From Melieria omissa (lineage: Eukaryota > Arthropoda > Insecta > Diptera > Ulidiidae): 64,000 nucleotides of DNA. The DNA lies in NCBI GenBank assembly GCA_963971225.1, contig OZ020270.1:15487817-15551816 (forward strand). Reading direction: 5' to 3'. The position numbers and the translations under genes are program-made. Below, in pieces: positions 35,823 through 46,118 of this stretch (its first letter is position 1; each line of letters begins with the position of its first letter). The notes beneath the pieces are model-generated. The model did not search any database, was not told the DNA's origin, and was given only the letters and a program-made list of their open reading frames with translations.

Positions 35823-36947
35823 TATTTTGTCCCCTGAATGGACTACCCCCTTGTGGGCGATTCATATAATTAACCTGCCTTGTCTGAATGGAGCCGTCGA
35901 CCTCCATTTTTTCAATGGGCCTCGGAGTGTATGGCTTGGTTACGTGGTTACGTTCGAATTGAAGTTATTAGAGAACCTATTAGACTGCGGATAAGGACGA
36001 TTGAAGCCCCTTCGGTTTCCCCAATTGTCGTTAAATCGTTGTCGAGGGGGTAGTGGTGGTTGGCGGTTGTCGTTACCTAGTGAATTTGAAGGAACAGGAA
36101 TTTTATTCGCCGGAAACGTGTGTATAATGTTATTGCGTAGGGTGAGATTTTGGATTTCGAGGCAAGCAGAATATGCCTCGGGCAAAGTCCTGGGCTTCTG
36201 GACTATGAGCATCCTCGAAAGCTCCCCGCTAAGCCCCCGAATAAAAACATCCAGCGCCCTGTTCCTGTAGGTTTCAACGAGAACACCCACTGTTTCCTCC
36301 GTGTAATCCTCACTCTTAATCTTGTTAACGATTAGTGACAATTGGTGGTTAACTGCCGCATAGAACTCGTCTAGTTTAGATCCCTTTTGTGCCAACTGAT
36401 TGAGTTGGTGCTCTAACGTTCTAATATCGCGTTTGTCAGCATAGTGGAGTGACAGAACTCTCTTTATTTCTGCCCAGTCGTTCTGAAAAACGTTATACGA
36501 CACTAAGGCAGCATCTGCTCCTCCTCTGACCTTCTGCCGAATATGGAGCAGTATCGAACGGTATATTGGCTTTTCTTTTACTATTTCGTAGTCCTTCAGA
36601 ATTGACTCGACATGGTGCACCCACGAGACGTATTGCGATGGATTCCCGTCAAAGACTTGTAACTCCTTGACGCAATCCGGCAACCTCCCAATTTCCCGCA
36701 GTTCCTCTTCCGTCCGAGGCGCACGAGTTATTACAGACGGCCTGTTTTCGCGGGTCGTTTCTCCCGTCCCTTGTGCTAACAGTTCAAACCTGGCATGCAT
36801 CCTCTGCTCCATAAGCAAAAGAGCGCGGTCGATCTCTCCCCCCGATTTCTCAACAGCACCTAGCCGAGACTCGAGCCCGCGAATTTGCCCGAGGAGCTCA
36901 TTCACCGCCCCAGTCATTTGAGTTACCTTGTCCGTCAGATTGTCCAT
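35810..36947 (-). pseudogene. gag: gag of U7, undeleted capsid region but broken C-terminus
   Basis: Keeps residues 110-188, unlike U3-U6. The frame from 36947 runs 335 codons and then ends at 35940, where GGCTTGGTTACGTGG replaces GGCTTGTTCGTGG, truncating the Arg/Asn-rich tail. Confidence 0.84.
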
Positions 36948-38199
36948 TTTATGGGTTTTTTTCTTTTTAATCTTTATTTAAAAATGTGTATAAGTGGAAG
37001 GTATGTATAAGTGGGAAGTGTGTATAAGTAGGAAGGCACTCACCGATTGGCACACTATAATTTACTTTATATTAGTCTCTTTCTCTTACGTAGTCACGCA
37101 GGATAGCATCGGCACGTAGATTGATCCCACAGATTTTCAAGCCTGCAAAGGGAACGAAATATAAATACACTTTCACCACTTGTACATGGCGTTGTGTCTT
37201 CTTCACGTCAATCGGGAGTCGAACCCAGACATCAGTTGGTTAGACTGATATCCACCATTTCGGTTGCGTGTCTTAATTTAAAAAAATTGTCTGTGAAATT
37301 TGTACCGTGTTCTTATGGGAACGGCGACATGTACCGCATGGGTATTTCACGCACACTCGTCTCAACAAATTTTATGTTTTGGTCAAGGAAGGGCTGTGTA
37401 ATCCTTTTTAGTCGCCGACAATCAGATTGAAGGCAACCTACTAAGGCACAGCTTACTTCACAGCAATATTTTGGGCCTAGGGCGATCTCAAACGTGTTCT
37501 TATGGGGACGTCGGAAGGTTTCTACCGTGATAGCGGAATAGTTGCCGTATTCTCATGGGAACGACAACGTGCACCAATAAGGCGTACCACGATCACTTTA
37601 TGGCAGCTATCGCAGGACCACAAAATTTGCTAACCAATACCTTGTTCACGACAACATCGTGGTTTTCGTGCTGGCTGCAGGATTTTCGATATTATTTTTT
37701 TTCTTCACTTTAACATTTCACATTTTCACTGTTCTTTTAACCTGGAGGGTCTGGCTTTTCGGGCTACAGAGTCGCAGATTTGAACTCAGTTATACCAAAA
37801 GGTTTAAATTTCTGTTTCATAATTTTACATTATTTTATCTGGTGGCGTAGGTGCGTTTCTTCGGTTCATAAGATTAATTTTAATTATGGAGCCTGAGGGT
37901 CTTCGGGGTCACAGGCCTTTCATTTTGTTATACCCTGGAGGGTCCCGTGGGAATCGCAGGGTAAGGACGTATTTCTTGATTTCTTTTTACATTATCGTTA
38001 ACATGTTTTATTTTTTTATTCACTAGCTGGAGGGTCCCGTAGGAATCGCAGCTCAAAAAATTTTTCGCACCACGCCACTTTTGTCACTTTCACTAAAATT
38101 TTCACTTTAAGTTGTGGCTCGGCTTTTTAGGCCTACCACCAGCAGTCCTGCACTCACACCATGATGTCCTCGTTGAAGGAACCCGCTTAAAAAATGCGG
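36948..38199 (-). other. 5' leader of U7
   Basis: Complete leader with repeat families A and B. The intact PBS at 38200-38217 follows, then the outermost LTR. Confidence 0.7.
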
Positions 38200-38217
38200 G
38201 TCCCTGCTCGGGCGCCA

Positions 38218-38638
38218 GTTAAGTCTCCCATCCTGGGGAGCGATAAAAAATTAAAGTTGGGGCCGCCACTGGCCCTTGGCTCAACTCAAGGAAGGAAACG
38301 CCAATTATTTTGTACAATTCTTTATTACCTGCTAGTTCGCTAGCCAAATCCAAAGTGAATTACATTTTTGAATATTCTTAATCACTACCCTACTTATGCC
38401 CAGGCCACCGTTGCTCGCTGATCGGCACGTGTGCCGTGTCAGCGTTCTTGCAGTTGCACCGCCAAGCAGCGATATCGCGTTACTCGCACGTTGCGTGGCG
38501 GCGCTCCCACGGTCCAAGTGCACGGTGTCAAGTGCGGATCGGGTTACCGACCGAATGTTGCGCTGCAAGGTATTTGACACCGTGGGGTTGCAACGTCGGC
38601 GCTTTTTTATGAGAAGCGCCGATCGACCTGTGCTAACT
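38218..38638 (-). repeat. LTR7, complete outermost LTR and edge of the array
   Basis: 421 bp, starting AGTTAGC at 38638 on the minus strand. Non-element sequence TGCATG starts at 38639. The four bases TGCA (38639-38642) would be the expected size for a gypsy-type target duplication, but the other end of the array is outside the window. Confidence 0.92.
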
Positions 38639-39359
38639 TGCATGTTTTGTATTTATTATGAATACATTTGCATTTCAAAGCATATGCGTGATATACTTAC
38701 TTATCCATTGGGAGCCATCAAAATTATTTTAGCAAATAACTTAGGCAATGCCACAAAAAAGCGCGTGAATTCAGATTAATTTTGTACATTTTTGCGGGAA
38801 AACTTAGACATAATTAAAGAGTTGCAAGTAGTTTAACCTTCTACCTTTCCCTTGGGGTCTAATTTACCCCAGGCAGAATTAAAAAAACGGTTGAGCGGTT
38901 TTGTTCGCTCGTTTTGTGTGTTAATCGCTCTTTCAACCCAATAACAAATCGAGAAAAACACTTTTCGGGGCTTTCTCCTTTTCTTTTGTTATTTATGTGT
39001 TACCTTCCTTCATGTTTTGTCAGTAAATTATATAACCGTTTGGTTGGGGTCATCCTGACCCCAAAGGACAGCGAAAGCAATTTTGAGCAAGGGACAGGCA
39101 CAAGGTTAAATGTTGCCAGAGGTGTAATTTTGAAGTACTTACGTGTTACCTTTAAAAAGTGAATACCAAAAGGAAGGCATATTATAAATATTACGTACGC
39201 AAAAATAAAACAATTAACTTTACGAAACAATTTTGAAAATTAATATATAAACTTTTTGATAAAAGGAAGGGGCAAAAGTCGCATGGTTTTGAAGAAAAGT
39301 GTCAAAATAAGCATATTTTTAAAAAGTCGGTGTCAGGTATCATCGGTCTCCAAAAAGGG
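38639..39359. other. Flanking DNA, no gene seen
   Basis: AT-rich sequence without a convincing ORF. It contains a small perfect palindrome-like hairpin TGGGGTCATCCTGACCCCA (about 39046-39064) and a related GGGGT...ACCCC pair near 38855-38872. Confidence 0.5.
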
Positions 39360-39896
39360 TCAATTTGACACTTTAGTCGCACAACGGCAACACTGGGCCC
39401 AAGTGAGGTTGTTGTGAGCGTGGACAGCGGACGACCGTGCCGCTACTCGGTGCGAGGGAGACTTAGCAGCAGCAAAAGACAATGATGAGCGAATTATCGC
39501 AATTTCAGTCGTGATGAGAGCCAAGGGCTTTGCATTCTCCTGCTCCAAAGCAAGCGACTTTGCTGTTTACGCAGCAATAAATGATTTTAAGTCATCAAAC
39601 TGGGAGACTAATGACTTGCAAATTGCCTCCACGGCACTTAGAATTTTGTTGAAGCCGGATCTCTGGGATCCCAGTACAGCATCACGGGCACCAATGAATT
39701 TCGTAGCCATTCCATTACATTCTGTGCAAAAGTACGCAAAGTTCCTGTTGGATTTGAGTAGCTTCAACTCATATTCGGTGACAACTCCAACGCAACAGCC
39801 ACGATGAAAGAGCTGCTTGCATAGGCCACTGCAAGGAATAATTTGGCTATCTCCTCTGGTAAATTGTTTACCACATTTCCCGCAGAAATCATCCAT
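39360..39896 (-). pseudogene. PHD-finger ORF1 fragment of a CR1-like non-LTR element
   Basis: 109 codons from 39896 begin with a Cys-rich module (CGKCGKQF, CSGLCKQLFHRGCC, FCTECN), a C4HC3 arrangement typical of PHD fingers. PHD fingers occur in ORF1 of CR1/L2-type non-LTR retrotransposons, and a CR1-like RT is present 15 kb away; a host PHD protein is possible but the context favours an element. The frame stops at 39567, and a second frame (39360-39548) seems to continue it, so it is frameshifted and then truncated. Confidence 0.55.
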
Positions 39897-40378
39897 GGGC
39901 TAAGATGAAACAGCAGCAGTCCACTTTAAACGAAAATAAAAGCACAACAACGCAGGTCAGGAACAAATAAACACGTCCTTTCTCTCTGACGACTGACTTG
40001 AATTAGGATGAATATGCTTTGTTGTCAATTTGGGCGGGTAGAATGGTTTTTATCCAGTTCATATAACCTGCAAATAATCGACCAAGAAATATGTCCATCA
40101 GCCGAAGTTTCATCATCAGCAAATTTGTTGAAGCGAAAGCGATCGTCAACGAAAAAAGGTATACACACAAAAATAAGCGCGAACAAGTGAAATTGTGTTG
40201 TTGCTTTTGTGGGCTTTTTTGGTGGTTGATTATTTCATTGCGTGTGAAGGCAACGCACACAATTTTGCGAATATTTTCGACTAGCCAAAGTGCGTATGGG
40301 ACCTGCTGCGCTGAAAGCAAGGCGCATAACAGCAGCAGTAACATCATCACAGTGCACAGTTGATGTGCGACTGACCAC
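39897..40378. other. Flank of the hAT remnant, no gene seen
   Basis: No convincing ORF. It holds the left copy of an imperfect repeat (about 40265-40313, GTGCGTATGGGACCTGCTGC) whose partner is at about 41966-42014 on the other side of the nested insertions. Confidence 0.5.
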
Positions 40379-40753
40379 ATCAACATCAGGGTTACGTTGT
40401 GCGACTTTAGTTGCATTTAGCAACCTTTTTGACGCTCTGAGACTTTTTGTGCGACTTTTTCATAATTATCTAATTTTGCAACTTTTTCCATCTTTGTGCG
40501 ACTTTTTTCCCCCTTTTTTGCATACAGTAGGAAGCTTAAAGAATATTTTAAATGAACCATTGTACCTTAATTTATATAAGTGAGCAGCGCATGTACGAGG
40601 GCGGGTCAATAAGTCCGTGACTTTTTGAATTTCCCGCCTCTTAATTGAAATGGCAACACTGCTCCCGTCAACAGTCATCTGTCAGTTGACTCTTGTCAAA
40701 AATTGAATAAGCTGCGACATTTAGTTTGTTTTTGACAGCCGTTAATATCAGAC

Positions 40754-40993
40754 CATGATACAAAAATATAAAGGTAGATTCAATCGATTCGAATCGAAAT
40801 TAAAAGTCATTTGCTGTTTTGAAAAATAAAAATTTAAAGGTGCAAAAACAAGTAAAATGTACAGAAACTGAATGCAGCTCTGTAGCAAAAATTCAAATAG
40901 TAGTACAAAATTTGTAAACAAATATTGTTTTTTCAATTGTCAATTTTAGTTTTATCTGTCGCATTGAAACTACCTGTATATTTTTGTATCATG
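40754..40993. mobile_element. 240-bp MITE inserted in the mariner left arm
   Basis: Both flanks read ATATCAGAC (40745-40753 and 40994-41002), a 9-bp duplication. Termini are imperfect inverted repeats of about 34 bp beginning CATGATACAAAAATATA. No coding capacity. A 9-bp duplication recalls Mutator-like elements, but the TIR does not resemble ones I know, so the superfamily is open. Confidence 0.8.
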
Positions 40994-41023
40994 ATATCAG
41001 ACTACCGCGTTGACTGAGAAGAA

Positions 41024-41205
41024 AATGGAAAAAAGTGAATTTCGTGTGCTCATTAAGTATTATTTTTAGTTTCCATGGCAAAAATCCATGAATTGGGCTA
41101 CGACTTGCTCCCTCATCCCGCCTATTCACCCGATCTAGCCCCAAGTGACTATTTCTTGTTCCCAAACTTGAAGAAATGGCTCGGCGGAAAGCATGAGCAC
41201 ACGAA
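41024..41205 (+). pseudogene. mariner transposase remnant (N-terminus joined to C-terminal motif)
   Basis: The ATG-led stretch MEKSEFRVLIKYYF (41024-41065) matches mariner transposase N-termini and hits TAG; about 41075-41205 then encodes the HPAYSPDLAPSDYFLF segment with the third Asp of the DD34D triad. The first two catalytic Asp residues are deleted, so it cannot be active. Confidence 0.8.
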
Positions 41206-41423
41206 ATTCACTTTTTTCCATTTTCTTCTCAGTCAACGCGGTAGTCGGATATTAACGGCTGTCAAAAACAAACTAAATGTCGCAGCTTGTTCAATTTTTG
41301 ACAAGAGTCAACTGACAGATGACTGTTGACGGGAGCAGTGTTGCCATTTCAATTAAGAGGCGGGAAATTCAAAAAGTCACGGACTTATTGACCCGCCCTC
41401 GTATTAACTCTACCTCACAGTAG

Positions 41424-41607
41424 TGCGTGTGCGGAAAGAATTTTTTCAAAATTAGGATTAATGAAAAATAAATTAACCAATAGGTTACAAGTAGAAACTT
41501 GTGACTCAATGCTATCAGCACTAAATTTGTTAGATACCGAGATAGAAGACTGGATGCCGAGTGATGAACTTGTGCGAAAATACAGAGAAGTTAAAAAAAA
41601 TAAAATT
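41424..41607 (+). pseudogene. hAT transposase C-terminal dimerisation fragment
   Basis: One open frame of about 60 codons (SACAERIFSKLGLMKNKLTN onward, ending in TAA) fits the hAT C-terminal dimerisation region. It is cut upstream by the mariner insert. It supports assigning the 40387-41908 element to hAT. Confidence 0.75.
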
Positions 41608-42505
41608 TAAAATGTAAATTTGCTAGATACCGAAATAGAAGACTGTATTAACTTTTGAAAAAGTACAGAGTTACAAAAAATAAAATTGAAAATGTAAAAT
41701 AATTACACAAAAATGTATATAAACACTTTTTAATCATTATTTCTAAGTTATTTATATCGTTGAAATGTTAATTTGAATTGTTAGTTGTGTTTTTCCGTAA
41801 TAAAAAAGTGTGCCCCTTTTTTTTTGAAAAAACGACTTTTTTGTGCGACTTTTTTTTTCTTAAACGACCTTTTGTGGGACTTTCTCAAAATTCTCAACGG
41901 TAACCCTGATCAACATAAAGCAAATTATGAAAGCTGACTTCGAATTGAGAAGTTTGCCGAAGTCATCGCAAATATGTTCGAATAGTCGAAGTGCGTATGG
42001 GACCTACTGCGCTGGTACGCAAATTTGTGCGAGTTGACACCTCTATGTGTCATGTATGTATTTACTTGCTTAGTGCCTCAACGCAGAAGCGGTTTAAGGG
42101 GGGGCGGACCGCCCCGGGCTGCGGGGGGCCCCCGAGAGAAGCTTGGATATAAAAATTTTGTTTTATCAAATTACTCGAAATTTCCGAAATTTGTGTAATG
42201 CTGTTTATTGTGAATAAATGATAAGTAAGAAGCAGATATTCTTTTTCTTTTTGCTTCTGTTTCGTACCAATGCTGCCAAAAAACAGACCTTATCGAAAAA
42301 GCAAATCGCTTTTCTTGAACCGTACTCCATTCGCAACTGCGTAGTAGCAATTTATTTGGTGTGGCAGCACTTTTCCAGCCTTTTGTTCGGATAACGGGAA
42401 CACTGCTTTGGTTTGCATTGAAATTCGTTATATTGAATTGGTCGCACAGGAGCAAAATTTTAAACAAATAGTAAATATACATCGCCAAACGATATTTTAT
42501 AGTGT

Positions 42506-45500
42506 ATTTTCTAAATAATTTGTTTTGCACAGTGAAAAGAATATATCCAAGCGGCAGGTCAAAACGAAACTTAAAAAAAATCAAGGATGGAAAGGCCAAG
42601 GCGCTTGCCGGGTCTCTTTTAAAATTCGTATCAGAACGTAAGCAAATTACAATCATTTATGCTATTAAATACTACTAAATGTGAGTTTGTCAAACAATAT
42701 TATGGTTCTACAGCTGTTGAAAGCTCAAGAAAGCGAAGCGAAGGTACTGAAACAATTGTTGAAACAGCCGGCTTGGCAGTGGAATTGGCGAGTGCAGGAG
42801 CCCCGGCAAACGCAAGGAAATCGGCAAATGAACATGTGTTAGTAATTCCAGGTTTAGAAAGTTCACCAAAGTTAGAAAAGCACACAGAAGCAGCAACAAA
42901 AACAGACGAAGCGAATCCAGAAGAGCTAAATATAAAATTATATCCATTAGTTACCGACGATGAACAATTGGAAAAACCACATAGTAAGCGTGCACAGTTA
43001 TCTTTTTTATACTTTGTACTGACGTGCTTTAAAAAATGGGTTAAGCACATAAGTTTCGAAAATCAACATTTTAGTGGCCCAAGTTTTTTAACAAAACCGA
43101 TTTTTTGGCCCACCTTTGCCTGGAAGTTACATTTTGTTAATTATATCTAAATTTAGATACTTCCATATGTGATATCCAGGATGTGGCTGGAGATTCTGTT
43201 AGTAATGTTCGTTACATCTGTACTGATGACGTTGCGGATTGGCCACGGATTGGACAAATTTGAGAGTGGGCCTCAGAAATTAAGGGTTGATTGATCAGAC
43301 TAACCAGCAGCAAATCAACTTGCAAAAAAAAAGTGGATAGATGTTCTTCATCGGCTTCTCGATATAACGCTCTATTTATCGAAACAAAACCTTGCTTTTC
43401 GAGGCCACAGAGAAGACGCTAAATGCGAAAACCGTGGCAATTTCCTGGAATTAGTAAAATTATTAGCTAAATATGACCCTGTGTTAACCCTTTCGGTACT
43501 TCTTTTTTGTTGTTAACTTTAAAAGTCATTCTTTTCCATTTTATTACTGTTTACGCCTACACAATGAATAATCAAAAGACATTTTTTAAAATATTGTTCG
43601 AAAAAGTGGTTTTTGGGCATCATGAAATATGGCATAGTAAAAAATAAAAAAAATCGTATAGCCTTAGTGAACTATATTTGGGATCTAACTTTTTTTACAC
43701 TTACTAAAGCAATAAATACCTACGAGATTACTTACATAAATCTATGAAATAAATTTATTTTTGTAATAGAATAAATAAAAGTACGAAGTGACCTCTTTTT
43801 GTAAAATACGCAGCTCGATAGGACTGCGCACTTTCTGAACCCTTACTAGTTACTTGGTACACTAATCAAAATATTTTTTTCATGATTTAGTATAAAAATC
43901 TTCAGAGAAAAATACAAAATTATAAAAATATAGTATCCACAAGTTTTTGACCTAAAACAGGCACTGAAAAGAGACTATGCCATATGGCATAGAATAACCG
44001 AAAGGGTTAAAGGAACATTGGTTGAATTTTGAGAAGACTGCAGGACGGCTTAATAGAAGCAGTTCGTATTTATCCAAAGGGATTCAGAATGAATTTATTT
44101 TGCTTTTGGGTGGAGAAGTCAAAAATAAAATAATTTCTGACATAAAAAAAGCTAAATATTTTGGAATAATACTTGACTCGACACCTGACGTAAGCCATTC
44201 AGATAAAATAAGTAAAATAATTAGATATGTACATATTGAAAATGAGACAGTGGAGGTGCGTGAATCATTTTTAGGGTTTTTTTCTTTATCTGGAAAAACT
44301 GCAGCTGATATGTTGCAAGCGATTTTAATTGAACTGAACAAAGACGAATTAGATATTCAAAACTGTCGGTCACAAGGTTATGATAACGCAGCGTCCATGT
44401 CTGGAGAGTATGGCGGCCTTCAAAGAAAAATAAGAGATATCAACCCAAAAGCCCTTTTCTTTCCTTGTGCAAATCACTCACTAAATCTTTGCGGAGTGCA
44501 TTCTTTCTCCTGTGTATCGACAAGCTTAACTTGTTTCGGTACTATTGAAAGATTATACGCATTTTTTGCTGCTTCCACAGGAAGGTGGGAAAAGCTTACA
44601 AAATGTGTTGATCATAATTTAAAACGAGTATGTAACACGCGATGGAGTGCACATTACGCTTCTGTAATAGTTGTAAGAAATAATTTGGAGACAATTATTT
44701 CTTGCTTAGAAGAAATGTGCAATCCAGAAAAGGAAAACTTGGACACTAGGTCGATCGCTAACTTACTTTTGTCTTCTATATGTGATTACACGTTTATAAG
44801 CTTTTTACATATGTGGAGCTGTGTTTTGAATGAAGTAAATTCAGTGCAAATATATTTACAAAAACATAACATAAGTATTGACATGGGTTTGGTAAAACTC
44901 AATACTTTAAGAATGTTCTTACTTCAAGAACGTTGTGAAATAGTTCAAAATTCATTGGATTTTGCAAAACGCAAGTGTAATGAATTGGGTGTGGATATGT
45001 GTCGGCGTGGTAGACGCCGAACTACAAGATTACTGCCAGGAGCGCAAAACTCAGACGTAGCATTCACATTGGAAGCAGAAATAAATAGAGCAATGTTAGA
45101 GTGTCTAGACCGGTTTAGTTCCGAAATGGCAGATCGTTTTTCAAATATGCAAATTGTTGTAAATACTTTTAAAATCGTCAACTGTAATTTTATTTTGACT
45201 TCTACGCACACCGACATAAATGAAGCCATAGACAAGCTTATTGCAACATACAATAAATTTAAGAAGACAGAAATATTTGAAGAAGTGTTGCGACTTAAGC
45301 GTCACTTATCGGCTAGCGATATAAAGACAGAAGAAATTTCTTTGTGGACTGCACTAAATTTATTACAATTTATTGTTAAATGGGACTTCATTGAACCACT
45401 TCCAAATTTAAGTTTAATCGTGCAATATTTCTTAATAATTTGTGTATCGGTGTCAAGTTGCGAAAGAAGTTTTTCTAAACTGAAACTTGTAAAGAACTAT

Positions 45501-45638
45501 TTGCGTTCCACCATGGTTGATGAGAGGCTAAGTTGTTTGTCACTTTTATCAATTGAAAGAGACACAACATCGGTAATTGACTTTGAAGCTGCAATAGATA
45601 AATTCAGTTTAATAAAAGCAAGAAAACATCCTTTCTAA
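42506..45638 (+). pseudogene. hAT transposase (DUF4371-type), interrupted by a MITE
   Basis: The main open frame, 44022-45638 (538 codons), carries the RNase-H-like catalytic region: ILDSTPDVSHSDKIS (first Asp), GYDNAASMSGEYGG (second Asp), FFPCANHSLNLCG and CNTRWSAHY, then a C-terminal hAT dimerisation segment (SSCERSFSKLKLVKNYLRST). This order is that of ZMYM-like hAT transposases with a DUF4371 core. Upstream coding continues in frame before the MITE at 43488-44006 and, more weakly, back to a KRIYPSG start-like motif near 42530 whose ATG reads GTG, with a possible intron (donor GTAAGC near 42639, acceptor TTCTACAG near 42713). A zinc-finger-like stretch around 43200-43270 contains stops, so the gene is decayed besides being split. 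Confidence 0.87.
43488..44006. mobile_element. piggyBac-type MITE inside the hAT transposase
   Basis: 519 bp between TTAA at 43484-43487 and TTAA at 44007-44010. Perfect 10-bp TIRs CCCTTTCGGT/ACCGAAAGGG abut the TTAA. TTAA targeting and a CCC...GGG terminus are piggyBac hallmarks. No ORF. Joining the two sides at a single TTAA keeps the transposase frame open, so it arrived in a coding hAT copy. Confidence 0.88.
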
Positions 45639-45671
45639 AAAACAATTGGTTATGAGTTTCAAAAAGTTTTC

Positions 45672-45756
45672 GATTGCAATATTTAATTTTTAAATTAAAA
45701 TTTTGCGCAAAATATGCAAATTCAAAATTCGAAGTTAAAAATTAAATATCGCAATC
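45672..45756 (+). repeat. Stem-loop just after the hAT transposase stop
   Basis: Arms of 22 bp (GATTGCAATATTTAATTTTTAA, 45672-45693, with 45735-45756) pair with one mismatch around a 41-nt loop. It could be a 3'-UTR hairpin or a small fold-back insertion. Confidence 0.55.
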
Positions 45757-45888
45757 TCCTAGATTTTGCTTAACCTTATAAAACTTCGTTGAAGGCAAAT
45801 AAATTTAGTTATTAGTTGTTTACCCCTACAAAACGATACGTTGAAATAGCATGTGCATATATTTTACGAAAAAATTTCGTTTTTTACT

Positions 45889-46118
45889 GTCTGCCGAATG
45901 TAAATAAGAATTAGAAAAATTACTGAAAATGAATGTTCCTTTAATTTTGTTAACGTTACAAATTTGTTTTTTCTTAATATATTATTTTTTATGTTTATTT
46001 GTGTGCATCCTTTTTAATATGCACAAGACTGCCAACAATTTTTTACTTTGTATGTATGTCAAATGTCTATCGAATGTAAATAAGAATTAGAAAAATGACT
46101 GAAAATGAATGTTTCTTT
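45889..46118 (+). repeat. Direct repeat of about 55 bp in the hAT 3' region
   Basis: GAATGTAAATAAGAATTAGA is repeated with its flanks at about 45889-45943 and 46064-46118 with few differences. No coding content; it looks like a local duplication of the subterminal region. Confidence 0.6.

Larger units (their letters stand above)
1..38638 (-). mobile_element. Tandem array of seven defective gypsy-type proviral units sharing single LTRs
   Basis: Seven copies of one internal region lie head to tail on the minus strand with one LTR (about 421 bp when complete) between neighbours, except between U1 and U2 where the LTR is gone. LTR ends at 172, 10450, 15816, 22090, 27571, 32934 and 38638 set a period of about 5.4-5.7 kb (6.3 kb for U4, which carries an insertion). 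The array starts before base 1 and ends at 38638, where unrelated sequence begins. The family is called from Gag, RNase H, integrase C-terminus and an F-like Env. A shared LTR at each junction is what unequal crossing-over between LTRs, or insertion and amplification of one-LTR circles, would give (inference). Private indels in every unit argue against a simple assembly duplication. Confidence 0.93.
40596..41401 (+). mobile_element. Fold-back mariner derivative nested in the hAT remnant
   Basis: Bounded by TA (40594-40595 and 41402-41403) with termini CGAGGGCGGGTCAATAAGTC, a mariner-type TIR. After subtracting the MITE at 40754-40993, the left and right about 205-210 bp are near-perfect inverted copies that extend past the TIR into the transposase start. 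Between them lies a short piece encoding HPAYSPDLAPSDYFLF, the third catalytic Asp region of mariner transposases. It is thus an internally deleted element whose right end was replaced by an inverted copy of its left end. Confidence 0.85.
40387..41908 (+). mobile_element. hAT-type element remnant, host of nested mariner and MITE
   Basis: Flanked by an exact 8-bp duplication ATCAACAT (40379-40386 and 41909-41916). Ends are CAGGGTTACGTTG on the left and, as reverse complement of the right, CAGGGTTACCGTTG. TIRs starting CAGGG with 8-bp target duplication are typical of hAT elements. Many TGTGCGACTTT-like motifs lie inside both ends (40398-40505 and 41840-41880). A transposase C-terminus remains at 41424-41607; the rest is deleted, and 806 bp are a later mariner insert. 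Confidence 0.85.

Noticed and set aside
1..38638. Satellite DNA or CRISPR-like array
   Set aside because: The repeat unit is over 5 kb with proviral genes, PBS and PPT; there are no short regular spacers.
40003..40416. 137-codon minus-strand ORF with hydrophobic Leu run
   Set aside because: The Leu run comes from a GCAGCAGCA-type repeat on the other strand, and it overlaps the hAT target duplication boundary.
42700..43050. Minus-strand ORFs over the hAT transposase linker
   Set aside because: They are antisense shadows of the plus-strand linker frame.
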